Shown one piece after another: positions 51,797 through 59,415 of a stretch of 64,000 nucleotides of DNA. Position 1 is the first letter of the stretch; each line of letters starts with the position of its first letter. Position numbers and translations under genes: made by a program. The stretch is from positions 3,038,001 through 3,102,000 of the forward strand of contig NZ_PDJE01000001.1 in assembly GCF_002563955.1 (NCBI RefSeq), read 5' to 3'. The notes beneath the pieces were generated by a model. That model saw nothing but the letters and a program-made list of their open reading frames with translations, was not told the origin of the DNA and made no database searches. This DNA comes from Paramicrobacterium agarici. Lineage in GTDB: Bacteria; Actinomycetota; Actinomycetes; Actinomycetales; Microbacteriaceae.

Positions 51797-53059
51797 TCAG
51801 CTGTTGAGGATCTCCTCGATCTCGGCGTCGAGGCCCCTCGCGATCTTTGTCACGTCCTTGCCCTGCGCGATCTTGACGAGAGCGTTCTTGATCACTTCGG
51901 ACGCCTCGACGTCGGCCCACTTCGGCGCCGCCGGGGTGAGCCGGGCACTCTCTGCTGCTGCAGCGGCTGCAGCTGTCACCGCGTCATCGGGAAGCGCGTC
52001 TTTCGCTTCACTCGTCGCGGGGATCATGCCGTTCGCGGCGAGCAGCTCCTGGTACTCGACCGAGAGCATGATCTTCAGTGCCTCGTACGCGAGATCCTGG
52101 TTGGCGGAGTTGGCGGCGACAGCGATGTTCGAGCCTCCGGCGAACGCCTGCGCGGCACCGCCGTCCTTGCCCGGAAGAGCGAATGCCGTAGCATCCTTGC
52201 CGAATGTGTCTGGGCACCCCGGAGTGTCAGCGTCAGCTTCGGCCTTCAGCGATCCCATGAACCAGCTCGGTGCCGAGAGAAAGCCGACGTTGCCCTCGCA
52301 GAACGGAACCTGAGCGTTCGTCTCGTCGCCGTCCTTGGGAGCTGACGTCGCGTTCAGGTAGACGCTCTGCAGCTGCTCGAGACCGGCGATGCCGCCCTCG
52401 CTCGAGAAGCCGGCCTTCCATGTGCCGTCGTCTTGCTGCTCGGCAACGAAGCCGCCGTTCTCCCACACGTACGGGAGCATGTTGTACCAGTCCTTGCCCG
52501 GCGCGTAGATTCCCGAGGCGGTACCGGCCTCCTTCATGGCGATGCCTGCCTCGACGTACTCGTCGAACGTCGTCGGCACCTCACCGTCGAACACCTGAGG
52601 CGTGTAGAACACGACGCGCGCTCCGGAGTAGTACGGGTAGGCGTAGATCTTGCCGTCGTACGTTCCGGCCTCGACGAAGCCCTGCAGCAGGTTGTCCCCT
52701 CCGAGCTCGTCGTACTTGTCGGTAAGGTCGGTGAATGCGCCCGCCGAGGTGAACGCGGCCGCCTGGGTGTTTCCGATCTCGACGACGTCGGGAGAGTCGG
52801 AGCCCGACAGAGCTGTCGTGTACTTGTCGACGAGTCCGTTCCACTGCTGCTCTTCGATGACCAGGGTCGAGCCCGGATTCTGCTCTTCGAACGTCTCTTT
52901 CAGGTAGGTGCGCGCGTCGTCGGGCGTGTCGGTGCCGACGAGCCACACGCGAATCTCGGCCGAGCCGCCGTCAGAGGCTCCCTCCGCCGATCCGGAGCAC
53001 CCGGCCAAAGCCAGCGCTGCGATGGCCGCGAGGGCCACAATGCCGGTTTTCCTCATCAT
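51797..53059 (-). CDS. Sugar ABC transporter substrate-binding lipoprotein (DasA-like context)
   Basis: 420 aa, family 1 solute-binding protein. Signal peptide with lipobox LAGC near residue 20; the mature part has SPDVVEIGNTQAAAFTSAGAFTDLTDKYDELGG and YPYYSGARVVFY, usual for oligosaccharide binders. AAAGGA precedes ATG 53059; a second ATG follows at once at 53056. First structural gene after the ROK repressor. From gene order (binding protein, two permeases, GH3 hexosaminidase, NagB) the ligand is probably chitobiose or GlcNAc; this is inference. Confidence 0.92.
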   Translation of the reverse strand: MMRKTGIVALAAIAALALAGCSGSAEGASDGGSAEIRVWLVGTDTPDDARTYLKETFEEQNPGSTLVIEEQQWNGLVDKYTTALSGSDSPDVVEIGNTQAAAFTSAGAFTDLTDKYDELGGDNLLQGFVEAGTYDGKIYAYPYYSGARVVFYTPQVFDGEVPTTFDEYVEAGIAMKEAGTASGIYAPGKDWYNMLPYVWENGGFVAEQQDDGTWKAGFSSEGGIAGLEQLQSVYLNATSAPKDGDETNAQVPFCEGNVGFLSAPSWFMGSLKAEADADTPGCPDTFGKDATAFALPGKDGGAAQAFAGGSNIAVAANSANQDLAYEALKIMLSVEYQELLAANGMIPATSEAKDALPDDAVTAAAAAAAESARLTPAAPKWADVEASEVIKNALVKIAQGKDVTKIARGLDAEIEEILNS

Positions 53060-53132
53060 GAGGTCCTTTCTCAAATGCGGGCGAGCTGTTGTGTCGCCAC
53101 GTCGTTGTGGTGCGAATGCGTGCAGGGTTCTC

Positions 53133-54287
53133 TTACGAGACCCCCAGTTGTCCGGTGAGGACGAGAACCACGGCGCCGAACAGCACGTTGTCGCGTCCGA
53201 GCGTGGTCATCCTGAGCGACAGATCGTCGGGATCGCCGATCATCGTTCGCTCGAGGAGTGTGTCGTGGGCGGCGGCGAGAAAGTCGCCTCCCAGAAGGTG
53301 AGGCGGACCCGACAGCACGATGTCGGTCAGGTCGAGTGTGCGCACGATCGGCGCGAGAGCGATGCCGAGGTGCTCCCCCGCTTCACGGAGGAATGCTGAC
53401 CGCTCGGCCTCGCCCGTGAGTCGTTCGCGCTCCGCAGCCAGCCGTGGCACGCCGACCCAGGCTTCGAGGCACGCTGCACGTCCGCAGCGGCACATCGGGC
53501 CCCCGCTCGTGCCGACGGTGACATGACCGATCTCGCCATCCCAGAAGCGGCTTCCGCGGTACGTTGCGCCGCCGACGATGACTCCGGCTCCGACGCCGTG
53601 GCCGATGCGCACGAGCATGATGTCGTCGCTGTCGACGTCGGCGAAGCTGTGCTCCGCGAGCACGGCCACGTTCACGTCGTTCATGACGGTGACAGGCAGC
53701 CCCGTGCGCTCCGCGATCGCTGCCCGAAGGTTCACGTCCGTCCACCCGAGACTCACGGCCACGCGCACAATCCCGAGATCGTCGACGACCCCCGGGGTGC
53801 CGACCCCGACGCCGAGCAGTGGCGCCGTCGCTCGACCACGCGCGTCGTCGACGACGGCGAGCGCTTTGGCAAGAGCGTCGTCTCCCGTGGCTCCGTCGAT
53901 GGGAATCTCGCAGGTCTCGATGAACTCGCCACCGAGGTTGACGACGGCGGCGCGAAAGACATCGTCGTCCGAGAGATCGACGGCGACCATCTGATGTCCC
54001 TCGCGATCAATGTTGATCATGGTCGCGCGCTTCCCAGGGCGAGATTCATCGCGCAGGCCTTGCTCGACGACGAACCTGTCCTCGATCAGCTCGGCGACGA
54101 GATCAGAGACGGTCACCCGCGTCAGATCGGTCGACCGCGCGATGTCCGCGCGACTCATCGGCCCTTCGCGGTACAGCAGCTGGAGCACGAGCGATCGATT
54201 GTGCGCCCGCGTGTACTCGGGCAGCAGTTTGCTGCTCGGGCGCAGTGCGCGAGCGGCGCCGATTCGGCCAGCATCCTTGGCGGTCAT
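53133..54287 (-). CDS. ROK-family transcriptional repressor (NagC/XylR type)
   Basis: 384 aa. Residues 28-80 are a winged HTH (RSLVLQLLYREGPMSRADIARSTDLTRVTVSDLVAELIED), the rest a ROK sugar-binding domain with the zinc motif CRCGRAACLEAW. It sits at the head of the importer-hexosaminidase-nagB run on the same strand, 73 bp before the binding-protein gene, where Streptomyces has the GntR protein DasR. A perfect inverted repeat lies two bases upstream of its ATG, likely its own operator. Effector probably GlcNAc or GlcNAc-6-P. Confidence 0.93.
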   Translation of the reverse strand: MTAKDAGRIGAARALRPSSKLLPEYTRAHNRSLVLQLLYREGPMSRADIARSTDLTRVTVSDLVAELIEDRFVVEQGLRDESRPGKRATMINIDREGHQMVAVDLSDDDVFRAAVVNLGGEFIETCEIPIDGATGDDALAKALAVVDDARGRATAPLLGVGVGTPGVVDDLGIVRVAVSLGWTDVNLRAAIAERTGLPVTVMNDVNVAVLAEHSFADVDSDDIMLVRIGHGVGAGVIVGGATYRGSRFWDGEIGHVTVGTSGGPMCRCGRAACLEAWVGVPRLAAERERLTGEAERSAFLREAGEHLGIALAPIVRTLDLTDIVLSGPPHLLGGDFLAAAHDTLLERTMIGDPDDLSLRMTTLGRDNVLFGAVVLVLTGQLGVS

Positions 54288-54289
54288 AT

Positions 54290-54312
54290 TTGTTAGTGAA
54301 CCGTACTAACAA
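54290..54312. promoter_or_regulatory. Operator for the ROK repressor
   Basis: TTGTTAGT (54290-54297), seven bases, ACTAACAA (54305-54312): a perfect 8-bp inverted repeat ending two bases before the ROK start codon. AT-rich in a GC-rich setting. Likely self-repression of the whole operon. Confidence 0.65.
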
Positions 54313-54403
54313 TCAAATTGCAAGTTGTCTCCGAGAACAGAGGTTCTTCTCACCCCCACACGGTGAGGAGGAATCGACTAGCGTCGATGCAGGGGGGGGA
54401 ATC

Positions 54404-54829
54404 ATGACGTCACGCACCGCACCACTCGCGCTCGCTCTCACGCTCGTCGCGGGCGCTGCGCTTGCGGGCTGCGCCCCGAGCCAGTCGAAGAGCGACGCCT
54501 GCGACATCTTCAGCAGCGCCGACCTCGCTCTCGTCGATGCGATCACGAGTTCGAGCGGGTCGCTCATCGACGATCCCGCGACAGCTCGCGACGATCTCGA
54601 CGACGCCGTGAGCACGTTCGCGAAGGACGTCTCGTCGATCTCGCACCCCGAGGTGAAGACCTCTGTCGATGCCATGACCGACGCGCTCAAAGACTTCAAC
54701 AGCCAATTCGGGGATGCTGCCGAGGCCGCCGCCGAGAACCCGGAATCCGTCGACAACCAGGCGCTCTCCGAGAGCCTGAACGCTGCCGAGAAGGCTGAGG
54801 CAGGCGTCGTCACGGCGTGCAATTCATAG
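54404..54829 (+). CDS. Small lipoprotein of unknown role
   Basis: 141 aa. Signal peptide with lipobox LAGC (residues about 22-25), then an acidic, helix-rich domain of about 110 residues, with one Cys near its start (DACDIF) and one near the end (VTACNS) that could form a disulphide. ATG 54404 follows a run of eight G that serves as ribosome site. Alone between divergent ROK and the GNAT gene. No function recognised. Confidence 0.75.
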   Translation: MTSRTAPLALALTLVAGAALAGCAPSQSKSDACDIFSSADLALVDAITSSSGSLIDDPATARDDLDDAVSTFAKDVSSISHPEVKTSVDAMTDALKDFNSQFGDAAEAAAENPESVDNQALSESLNAAEKAEAGVVTACNS

Positions 54830-54861
54830 CCGTGCTCTTTCGGTCGAGGGGCCGATGCGGC

Positions 54862-54867
54862 TAGCCT
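54862..54867 (+). promoter_or_regulatory. -10 box TAGCCT of a leaderless promoter
   Basis: TAGCCT, six bases, then ATG 54874 of the GNAT gene. The intervening TGGAGC also looks weakly like a ribosome site, but is too near the ATG. Confidence 0.4.
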
Positions 54868-54873
54868 TGGAGC

Positions 54874-55323
54874 ATGTCTGAGATGCGAGTGGTGGAACTG
54901 TCGGCGTCGACGATCGTGGCGGTCAACGCCCTGTCGCTGCGGCCTGGCCAAGAGCAGTTCGTCGCTCCTGTCTCGTATTCCGTTGCCGCAGCCGTGACGA
55001 ATCCGGCAACGACGTGGCAGCGCGTGGTGCTCGACGGCGACGAAGTCGTCGGCTTTGTGCAGGGCAACTTCGACCACGAGATGGACGACTATTTCAAGAG
55101 CGTGCTCTGGCGCATCAACGTGGACGCCGAGGCTCAGCGGCAGGGCGTCGGCAAGTTTGCCGTCGAGGCTCTTGCGGCAGAGGCGCGTGACCGCGGCTTC
55201 GGGCATCTGAACGTCATGTACGAACCCGGCGAGGGCGGCCCCGAGAAGTTCTTTCTCGCCGTCGGCTTCGAGCCTGTCGACGAAACCGAGTACGGCGAGG
55301 TCGTCGGCCGGCTCAGCATCTGA
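54874..55323 (+). CDS. GNAT-family N-acetyltransferase
   Basis: 149 aa. The fold is compact; LWRINVDAEAQRQGVGKFAVEALAAEARDRGF (about 77-108) is motif A, with QRQGVG as the acetyl-CoA pyrophosphate loop. EKFFLAVGFEPVDETEYGEV is the C-terminal motif B. Close to spermidine/BltD-type acetyltransferases by eye. Substrate unknown. The ATL-like gene follows after 12 bp. Confidence 0.88.
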   Translation: MSEMRVVELSASTIVAVNALSLRPGQEQFVAPVSYSVAAAVTNPATTWQRVVLDGDEVVGFVQGNFDHEMDDYFKSVLWRINVDAEAQRQGVGKFAVEALAAEARDRGFGHLNVMYEPGEGGPEKFFLAVGFEPVDETEYGEVVGRLSI

Positions 55324-55335
55324 CCGACTGCTCAC

Positions 55336-55629
55336 GTGAACGAGGACTTCGTCGAGGCGGTTCTCTCCGTCGTCGAGGAGATACCGCCGGGCAAGGTGAT
55401 GAGTTACGGCCAGGTCGCCGCGCAGTTCGGCTCACGGTCAGCGCGCGGCGTCGGCTGGGTCATGTCGCGGTACGGCAGCGATGTGCCGTGGTGGCGCGTC
55501 GTACAGGCGTCGGGAAAGCCGCCGAGCTGTCACGAGAACTCTGCGCGCGAGCACTATGACGCAGAGGGCACTCCCCTGCGCCTGACGGGAGCGGCGTACC
55601 GCCTCGATCGCTCGGCGTTCGTGGCGTGA
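55336..55629 (+). CDS. Alkyltransferase-like (ATL) MGMT-family protein
   Basis: 97 aa, the size of a stand-alone DNA-binding domain of O6-alkylguanine-DNA alkyltransferase. IPPGKVMSYGQVAAQFGSRSARGVGWVM is the HTH with the Arg finger; the active-site PCHRV of MGMT reads PWWRV (about residues 55-59), so the alkyl-accepting Cys is Trp. ATL proteins of this kind bind alkylated guanine and flag it for nucleotide excision repair instead of repairing it. GTG start. Convergent with the PL8 gene, 10 bp between stops. Confidence 0.9.
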   Translation: MNEDFVEAVLSVVEEIPPGKVMSYGQVAAQFGSRSARGVGWVMSRYGSDVPWWRVVQASGKPPSCHENSAREHYDAEGTPLRLTGAAYRLDRSAFVA

Positions 55630-55639
55630 GACGCCGACC

Positions 55640-58222
55640 TTAGACGATGCCGCGCCCCCGCACCGTGACCGTGATCGTCGCGCCGTAGGCGTGACGCGTC
55701 GTGAAGTCCAGGCGCGTGGCACCTTTCACGCGATGTGCTGTGACGTGGGGGTGCTCGTCGTCGAGGACCGCGCGATTGTCGGGAATCGTAATGCTCACCG
55801 TGTCGCGCGCGAAGGTCGGATCCGAGACGGCGATGACCGTGCGGCCCCTGTCGGCGTTCTGCGCCAGAACAGCCGCCGGACCATCGACGGTGAGCTTACC
55901 GATCTCGTGCTCACCCGTGGAGAACACGTTGATGCCGAGCAGGCCGAGCCCGTCGTGCCGCACGGCATGAACGTCATCGCTGTGCTCGACGATCTGCGGC
56001 TCGGAGCGTCGATTCGCAAGCGACTCGGCCGTGGCGCCGGGAACGATGGCGTAGGCCAGCATCCCGGATTCTGAGCCAGCAGCCCGTGTCTCGGAGAGAT
56101 CGAAGACGGTCTTCGAGACGAGCGTGTCGGAGTTTGACGTGCGAATGAACCGATGGCTGCGCTCCACGGACTCAAGTCGAACATCGATCGTGTTGTCGGT
56201 GTAGAACACGTAGCCGAGCGCGTTTCCGCGTGTCTCGTTCGCATAGCGCAGCCAGCCGGGCGACGACATGGTGCCTGCGCCTGACACGGGGCTTCCGTCC
56301 CGCGTCTCGCCGCTGATGCTGACGGCATCGGCGGTGCCGGCCATACGACTGTCGAGCGTCGTCACCGTCGCTCGGTCGTGTTCATCGCCGATGCCCGAGG
56401 CGACAACCACGATTTCGTCGTCGAACATGAACCACGACTTCGTGGAGCGTGAGTTCGCGTAGACGACAAAATCGTCGGGCAGATCCCCGGCCTGCTTCGC
56501 CGCGTACGCGGCATCGTCTGACTGCTGCATGCCCGCGACGGCATAGGCACCGAGAGTCGTTCCCCCTGAGTACGCGTTCGTACCGAGCGGGAAGTAGACA
56601 TAGGTGTTCTGCTTGACCGACGACGACGTGAAACCGGCATCCGGATTGTCATAGTACGGGGTGCCGTAGAGCTCTGGAATCGTGGCACGGTCTTCAACCG
56701 GCGCCGTCACTCCGGCCAGTTGCATGGCATCGGTGACCGTGAAGTAGTCGACACCGAACGCCTCCGTCTGGTCGTCTCCCGCGAGATACAGATAGTGCGC
56801 GCCGTCGCCTTGAAACCACGGCCTCAGATTCTCACCGCTCATGTACTCGTACTTGCTCACGCGCTCTGAGCTGCGGGCGAGCGCGAAGGTGTACGCGCCG
56901 CGGTGGTGCACGTGGCGATCCATCGCGTTGTAGGCGAACGTGGCCGACTCGGGCACGAGGTTCTGAGGCGAGATCGAGCCGTCGGACACGGTCGCCGCGT
57001 ACCGAACGATGTTCGCCGGATCCGAGAAGGACTCGGGTGCGATGCTCATGTGTGCCAACCCGTGCAGGTAGGCGACGTACGCGTTGAGCTTGGCGGCCGA
57101 TTCCTCGGTGGCGAGGGCCGAGAGAGCGACCACCGACTCGACGACCTTCGTCGCGTTCGTGTAGCCCGTGGCTGTGCGCGACACCGCGCGGCCCTTGATC
57201 ATCTCCATCATCCAGCCCTCGACGATGACGGGCGAGAAACTGGTCGCCAGCCAGTCGTTGATGCGCGACTCGAGGTCAGGCTCTGTGGAATACGAGGTTC
57301 CGTCGAGCATCGCGATCGTTGTGGTCACGCGCTCGAGAAGCCCGATTCCGTAGCTTCCCGTGTAGGCGACAGACGAATGCTGAATGAACGAGCCATCCGC
57401 GTAGAAGCCGTCTGTCACGCCATGCTGCAGGTGATACGGGTCGATGATCTGGTAGACCGTGAGCTGATCGGAGATCGCCTTCGTGATGCGCGCGGAGTCC
57501 CCCACGACGGCGCCCTGCACGATGCGGTTCGTCGTGATGTCGGCCAGATTGGCTCCCGTGTGAAAGCGCGAATCGAGATCGACGTCGCCGTCTATGCCGT
57601 TGCGCAGGTATTTGTCCATCGCGCTGACGTACTGGCTTGCAAGCTCTGGGTCTGCCTCGGCGACGTCTGCGTGCACGAGGGCGAGGGTGCGACCGACGTG
57701 CGTCGGTATGCCGATCTCCCAGTTGTACCAATTGCCGTAGTAACCGGCATCCTGGTCTTCGAAGTAGGTGTCGAACAGCCACCTCAAACCCGAGATGACC
57801 CTGCGCGCTGCATCGGCATTGCGGCTCAGGTCGTCGGGAACCGACGCCGCAGCCGGGACCGGCATGGCAATGGCGACGGCGATCTCGAAGAGGCGCTGAT
57901 ACGTCGTCTCGAGGTTGCGGTCATTGCTGCCGAGCTCGAGGCCGGGAAAGAGCTCCGTCGTCGGGTCGGACACCAGGGCATCGAGGTTCTTCTTCGCCGT
58001 CGCGTAGAGCTTCTCGAGCTTGGGTTGCACGTCGGCTGCAGCATTCGTCTCGCTCGTACCCGCGAGGCTGGCCACGATGTTCTCGAGCAGCGCGCTGCCG
58101 CCCTCGGCGACCGTGGCGTTGCGCGGACTCGCGGCGAAGGCGAGCTGAGGGGCGGGAAAAGCGGCGGCGAGCGCAGCCACCCCCGTCGCGGTGAGAACGG
58201 TTCGACGGCTGACACTGCGCAT
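55640..58222 (-). CDS. Polysaccharide lyase family 8 (hyaluronate/chondroitin/xanthan lyase type), Tat-exported
   Basis: 860 aa. RSVSRRTVLTATGVAALAAAFP is a twin-arginine signal with cleavage after AFA. The N-terminal alpha/alpha toroid holds the PL8 catalytic set: NWYNWEIGIP (Asn), QHSSVAYTGSYG (His, Tyr) and FHTGANLAD; three beta domains make up the rest. Eliminative cleavage of uronic-acid polymers: hyaluronan, chondroitin or xanthan cannot be told apart here. ATG 58222 was chosen as it follows AAGGGAG by six bases and starts the Tat signal; the frame extends to 58267. Amino-sugar genes elsewhere in the window fit a glycosaminoglycan substrate. Confidence 0.92.
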   Translation of the reverse strand: MRSVSRRTVLTATGVAALAAAFPAPQLAFAASPRNATVAEGGSALLENIVASLAGTSETNAAADVQPKLEKLYATAKKNLDALVSDPTTELFPGLELGSNDRNLETTYQRLFEIAVAIAMPVPAAASVPDDLSRNADAARRVISGLRWLFDTYFEDQDAGYYGNWYNWEIGIPTHVGRTLALVHADVAEADPELASQYVSAMDKYLRNGIDGDVDLDSRFHTGANLADITTNRIVQGAVVGDSARITKAISDQLTVYQIIDPYHLQHGVTDGFYADGSFIQHSSVAYTGSYGIGLLERVTTTIAMLDGTSYSTEPDLESRINDWLATSFSPVIVEGWMMEMIKGRAVSRTATGYTNATKVVESVVALSALATEESAAKLNAYVAYLHGLAHMSIAPESFSDPANIVRYAATVSDGSISPQNLVPESATFAYNAMDRHVHHRGAYTFALARSSERVSKYEYMSGENLRPWFQGDGAHYLYLAGDDQTEAFGVDYFTVTDAMQLAGVTAPVEDRATIPELYGTPYYDNPDAGFTSSSVKQNTYVYFPLGTNAYSGGTTLGAYAVAGMQQSDDAAYAAKQAGDLPDDFVVYANSRSTKSWFMFDDEIVVVASGIGDEHDRATVTTLDSRMAGTADAVSISGETRDGSPVSGAGTMSSPGWLRYANETRGNALGYVFYTDNTIDVRLESVERSHRFIRTSNSDTLVSKTVFDLSETRAAGSESGMLAYAIVPGATAESLANRRSEPQIVEHSDDVHAVRHDGLGLLGINVFSTGEHEIGKLTVDGPAAVLAQNADRGRTVIAVSDPTFARDTVSITIPDNRAVLDDEHPHVTAHRVKGATRLDFTTRHAYGATITVTVRGRGIV

Positions 58223-58327
58223 GCGCACTCCCTTGGTCTCCTCGGCACTGAGGTCGCGACCACCCACGATCGGGTGTCACATCGGACAGCGTACCCGAAA
58301 GGAGGGAAAGCGCATACCCTGCGCGCC

Positions 58328-59389
58328 TCAGGCCGAGAGCGATGCCGTGCGTCGCAGCCGGAGCTCCCGAATGAACGTCACGATCAGCCAGACGAAGACA
58401 ACAGCCCAGACCGCGAGGGCGGCCCAGAGAAAGCGACTGCCGATCCAGCCCACGATGGGGAGATTGTCGGCCTCGCCGAGGTAGATTCCCGCGACCGCAT
58501 ACATGCCGAGCGGAAAGACCATACTCCAGAGGGAAGCCTCGTAACGCAGAGGAACGTGCTTGATCTTGTGGCGCCACAGCCCGATGCCGATGAGTGCGGG
58601 AATGAGCCAGGTCGCGAAGGCCCAGAACACGACGGCGGCTGCTGCAACCGGGGCTCGAACCACACTCACCATGGCGGTATCGGTCATCTCGACGATACGA
58701 GATCCCGCGAGCACGGTGATCGCCCCGGCACCCATCGTCACCCAGTACGGCGGCCCGAGCTCCGCGGCCGGAATTCCCCGCGTCAGCAGCCGGATGACGA
58801 CGGCACAGCCGATGACGCCGTACAGAATAAGACCGATCCCCCACGACAGCACGGCGACGATGGAGAGTGCGTCACTGAGGCCGTGCGGCATTTTCGGCTC
58901 AAGGGAGGCGGAGAGCACGGCGAGCGATTGACTCGCCACCGACCAGATGAACCATGTCCCGTTGAGCCCGGCGAGAATGTCGGCGCCCTGGTGGCGCCCG
59001 ATCACGAGCCCCGGAATAACGTAGCCGAGCACGAGCCACGCGGCAAAGCTCACCGCGAGAAGCACGAGTGGAACGGTCACGCTGCCGTCCTGCGCCGCGA
59101 TCCGGGCGCCGAGCACGTTGGTTCCAGCCACGAACGTGAAGAACGAGAATCCGTTGTGCGCCGTCGAAAAGTCGTCGACAACTCGACGAGGGTAACGGAT
59201 GCCGCGCCACACTGTGAGCACGACGAGAATCAGATACGCGGCGGCAGTGATGACCAGCAGAATGACCGACAGCACGTCGATTCCCTCGAAGTGCAGCCCG
59301 AGGGAGATGATTCCCGTCGCCATGACGAATGCGAAGGCTCCAGGCGGAAGATTCCGCACGGCGATCCGTGATTCTGCTGGCGACTCCAC
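58328..59389 (-). CDS. TDT-family transporter (SLAC1/TehA-like)
   Basis: 353 aa, ten helices. NLPPGAFAFVMATGIISLG near the start and FSFFTFVAGTNVLGARI are family blocks. Relatives carry C4-dicarboxylates, tellurite, sulphite or anions; no substrate can be assigned. GTG 59389 lies six bases after TACGCT, pointing to a leaderless mRNA; the longer frame to 59437 is not membrane-like. Between the PL8 gene and the ABC exporter, same strand. Confidence 0.85.
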   Translation of the reverse strand: MESPAESRIAVRNLPPGAFAFVMATGIISLGLHFEGIDVLSVILLVITAAAYLILVVLTVWRGIRYPRRVVDDFSTAHNGFSFFTFVAGTNVLGARIAAQDGSVTVPLVLLAVSFAAWLVLGYVIPGLVIGRHQGADILAGLNGTWFIWSVASQSLAVLSASLEPKMPHGLSDALSIVAVLSWGIGLILYGVIGCAVVIRLLTRGIPAAELGPPYWVTMGAGAITVLAGSRIVEMTDTAMVSVVRAPVAAAAVVFWAFATWLIPALIGIGLWRHKIKHVPLRYEASLWSMVFPLGMYAVAGIYLGEADNLPIVGWIGSRFLWAALAVWAVVFVWLIVTFIRELRLRRTASLSA

Positions 59390-59395
59390 ACAGCC

Positions 59396-59401
59396 AGCGT
59401 A
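59396..59401 (-). promoter_or_regulatory. -10 box TACGCT of a leaderless promoter
   Basis: TACGCT, six bases, GTG 59389 on the minus strand; it lies in the short gap after the ABC exporter stop codon. Confidence 0.45.
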
Positions 59402-59415
59402 GCGGCAGCCTCGAC

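Noticed and set aside
56903-59371. 822-codon plus-strand frame
   Set aside because: Antisense to the PL8 lyase and TDT genes, with low-complexity charged composition and no recognisable domain.
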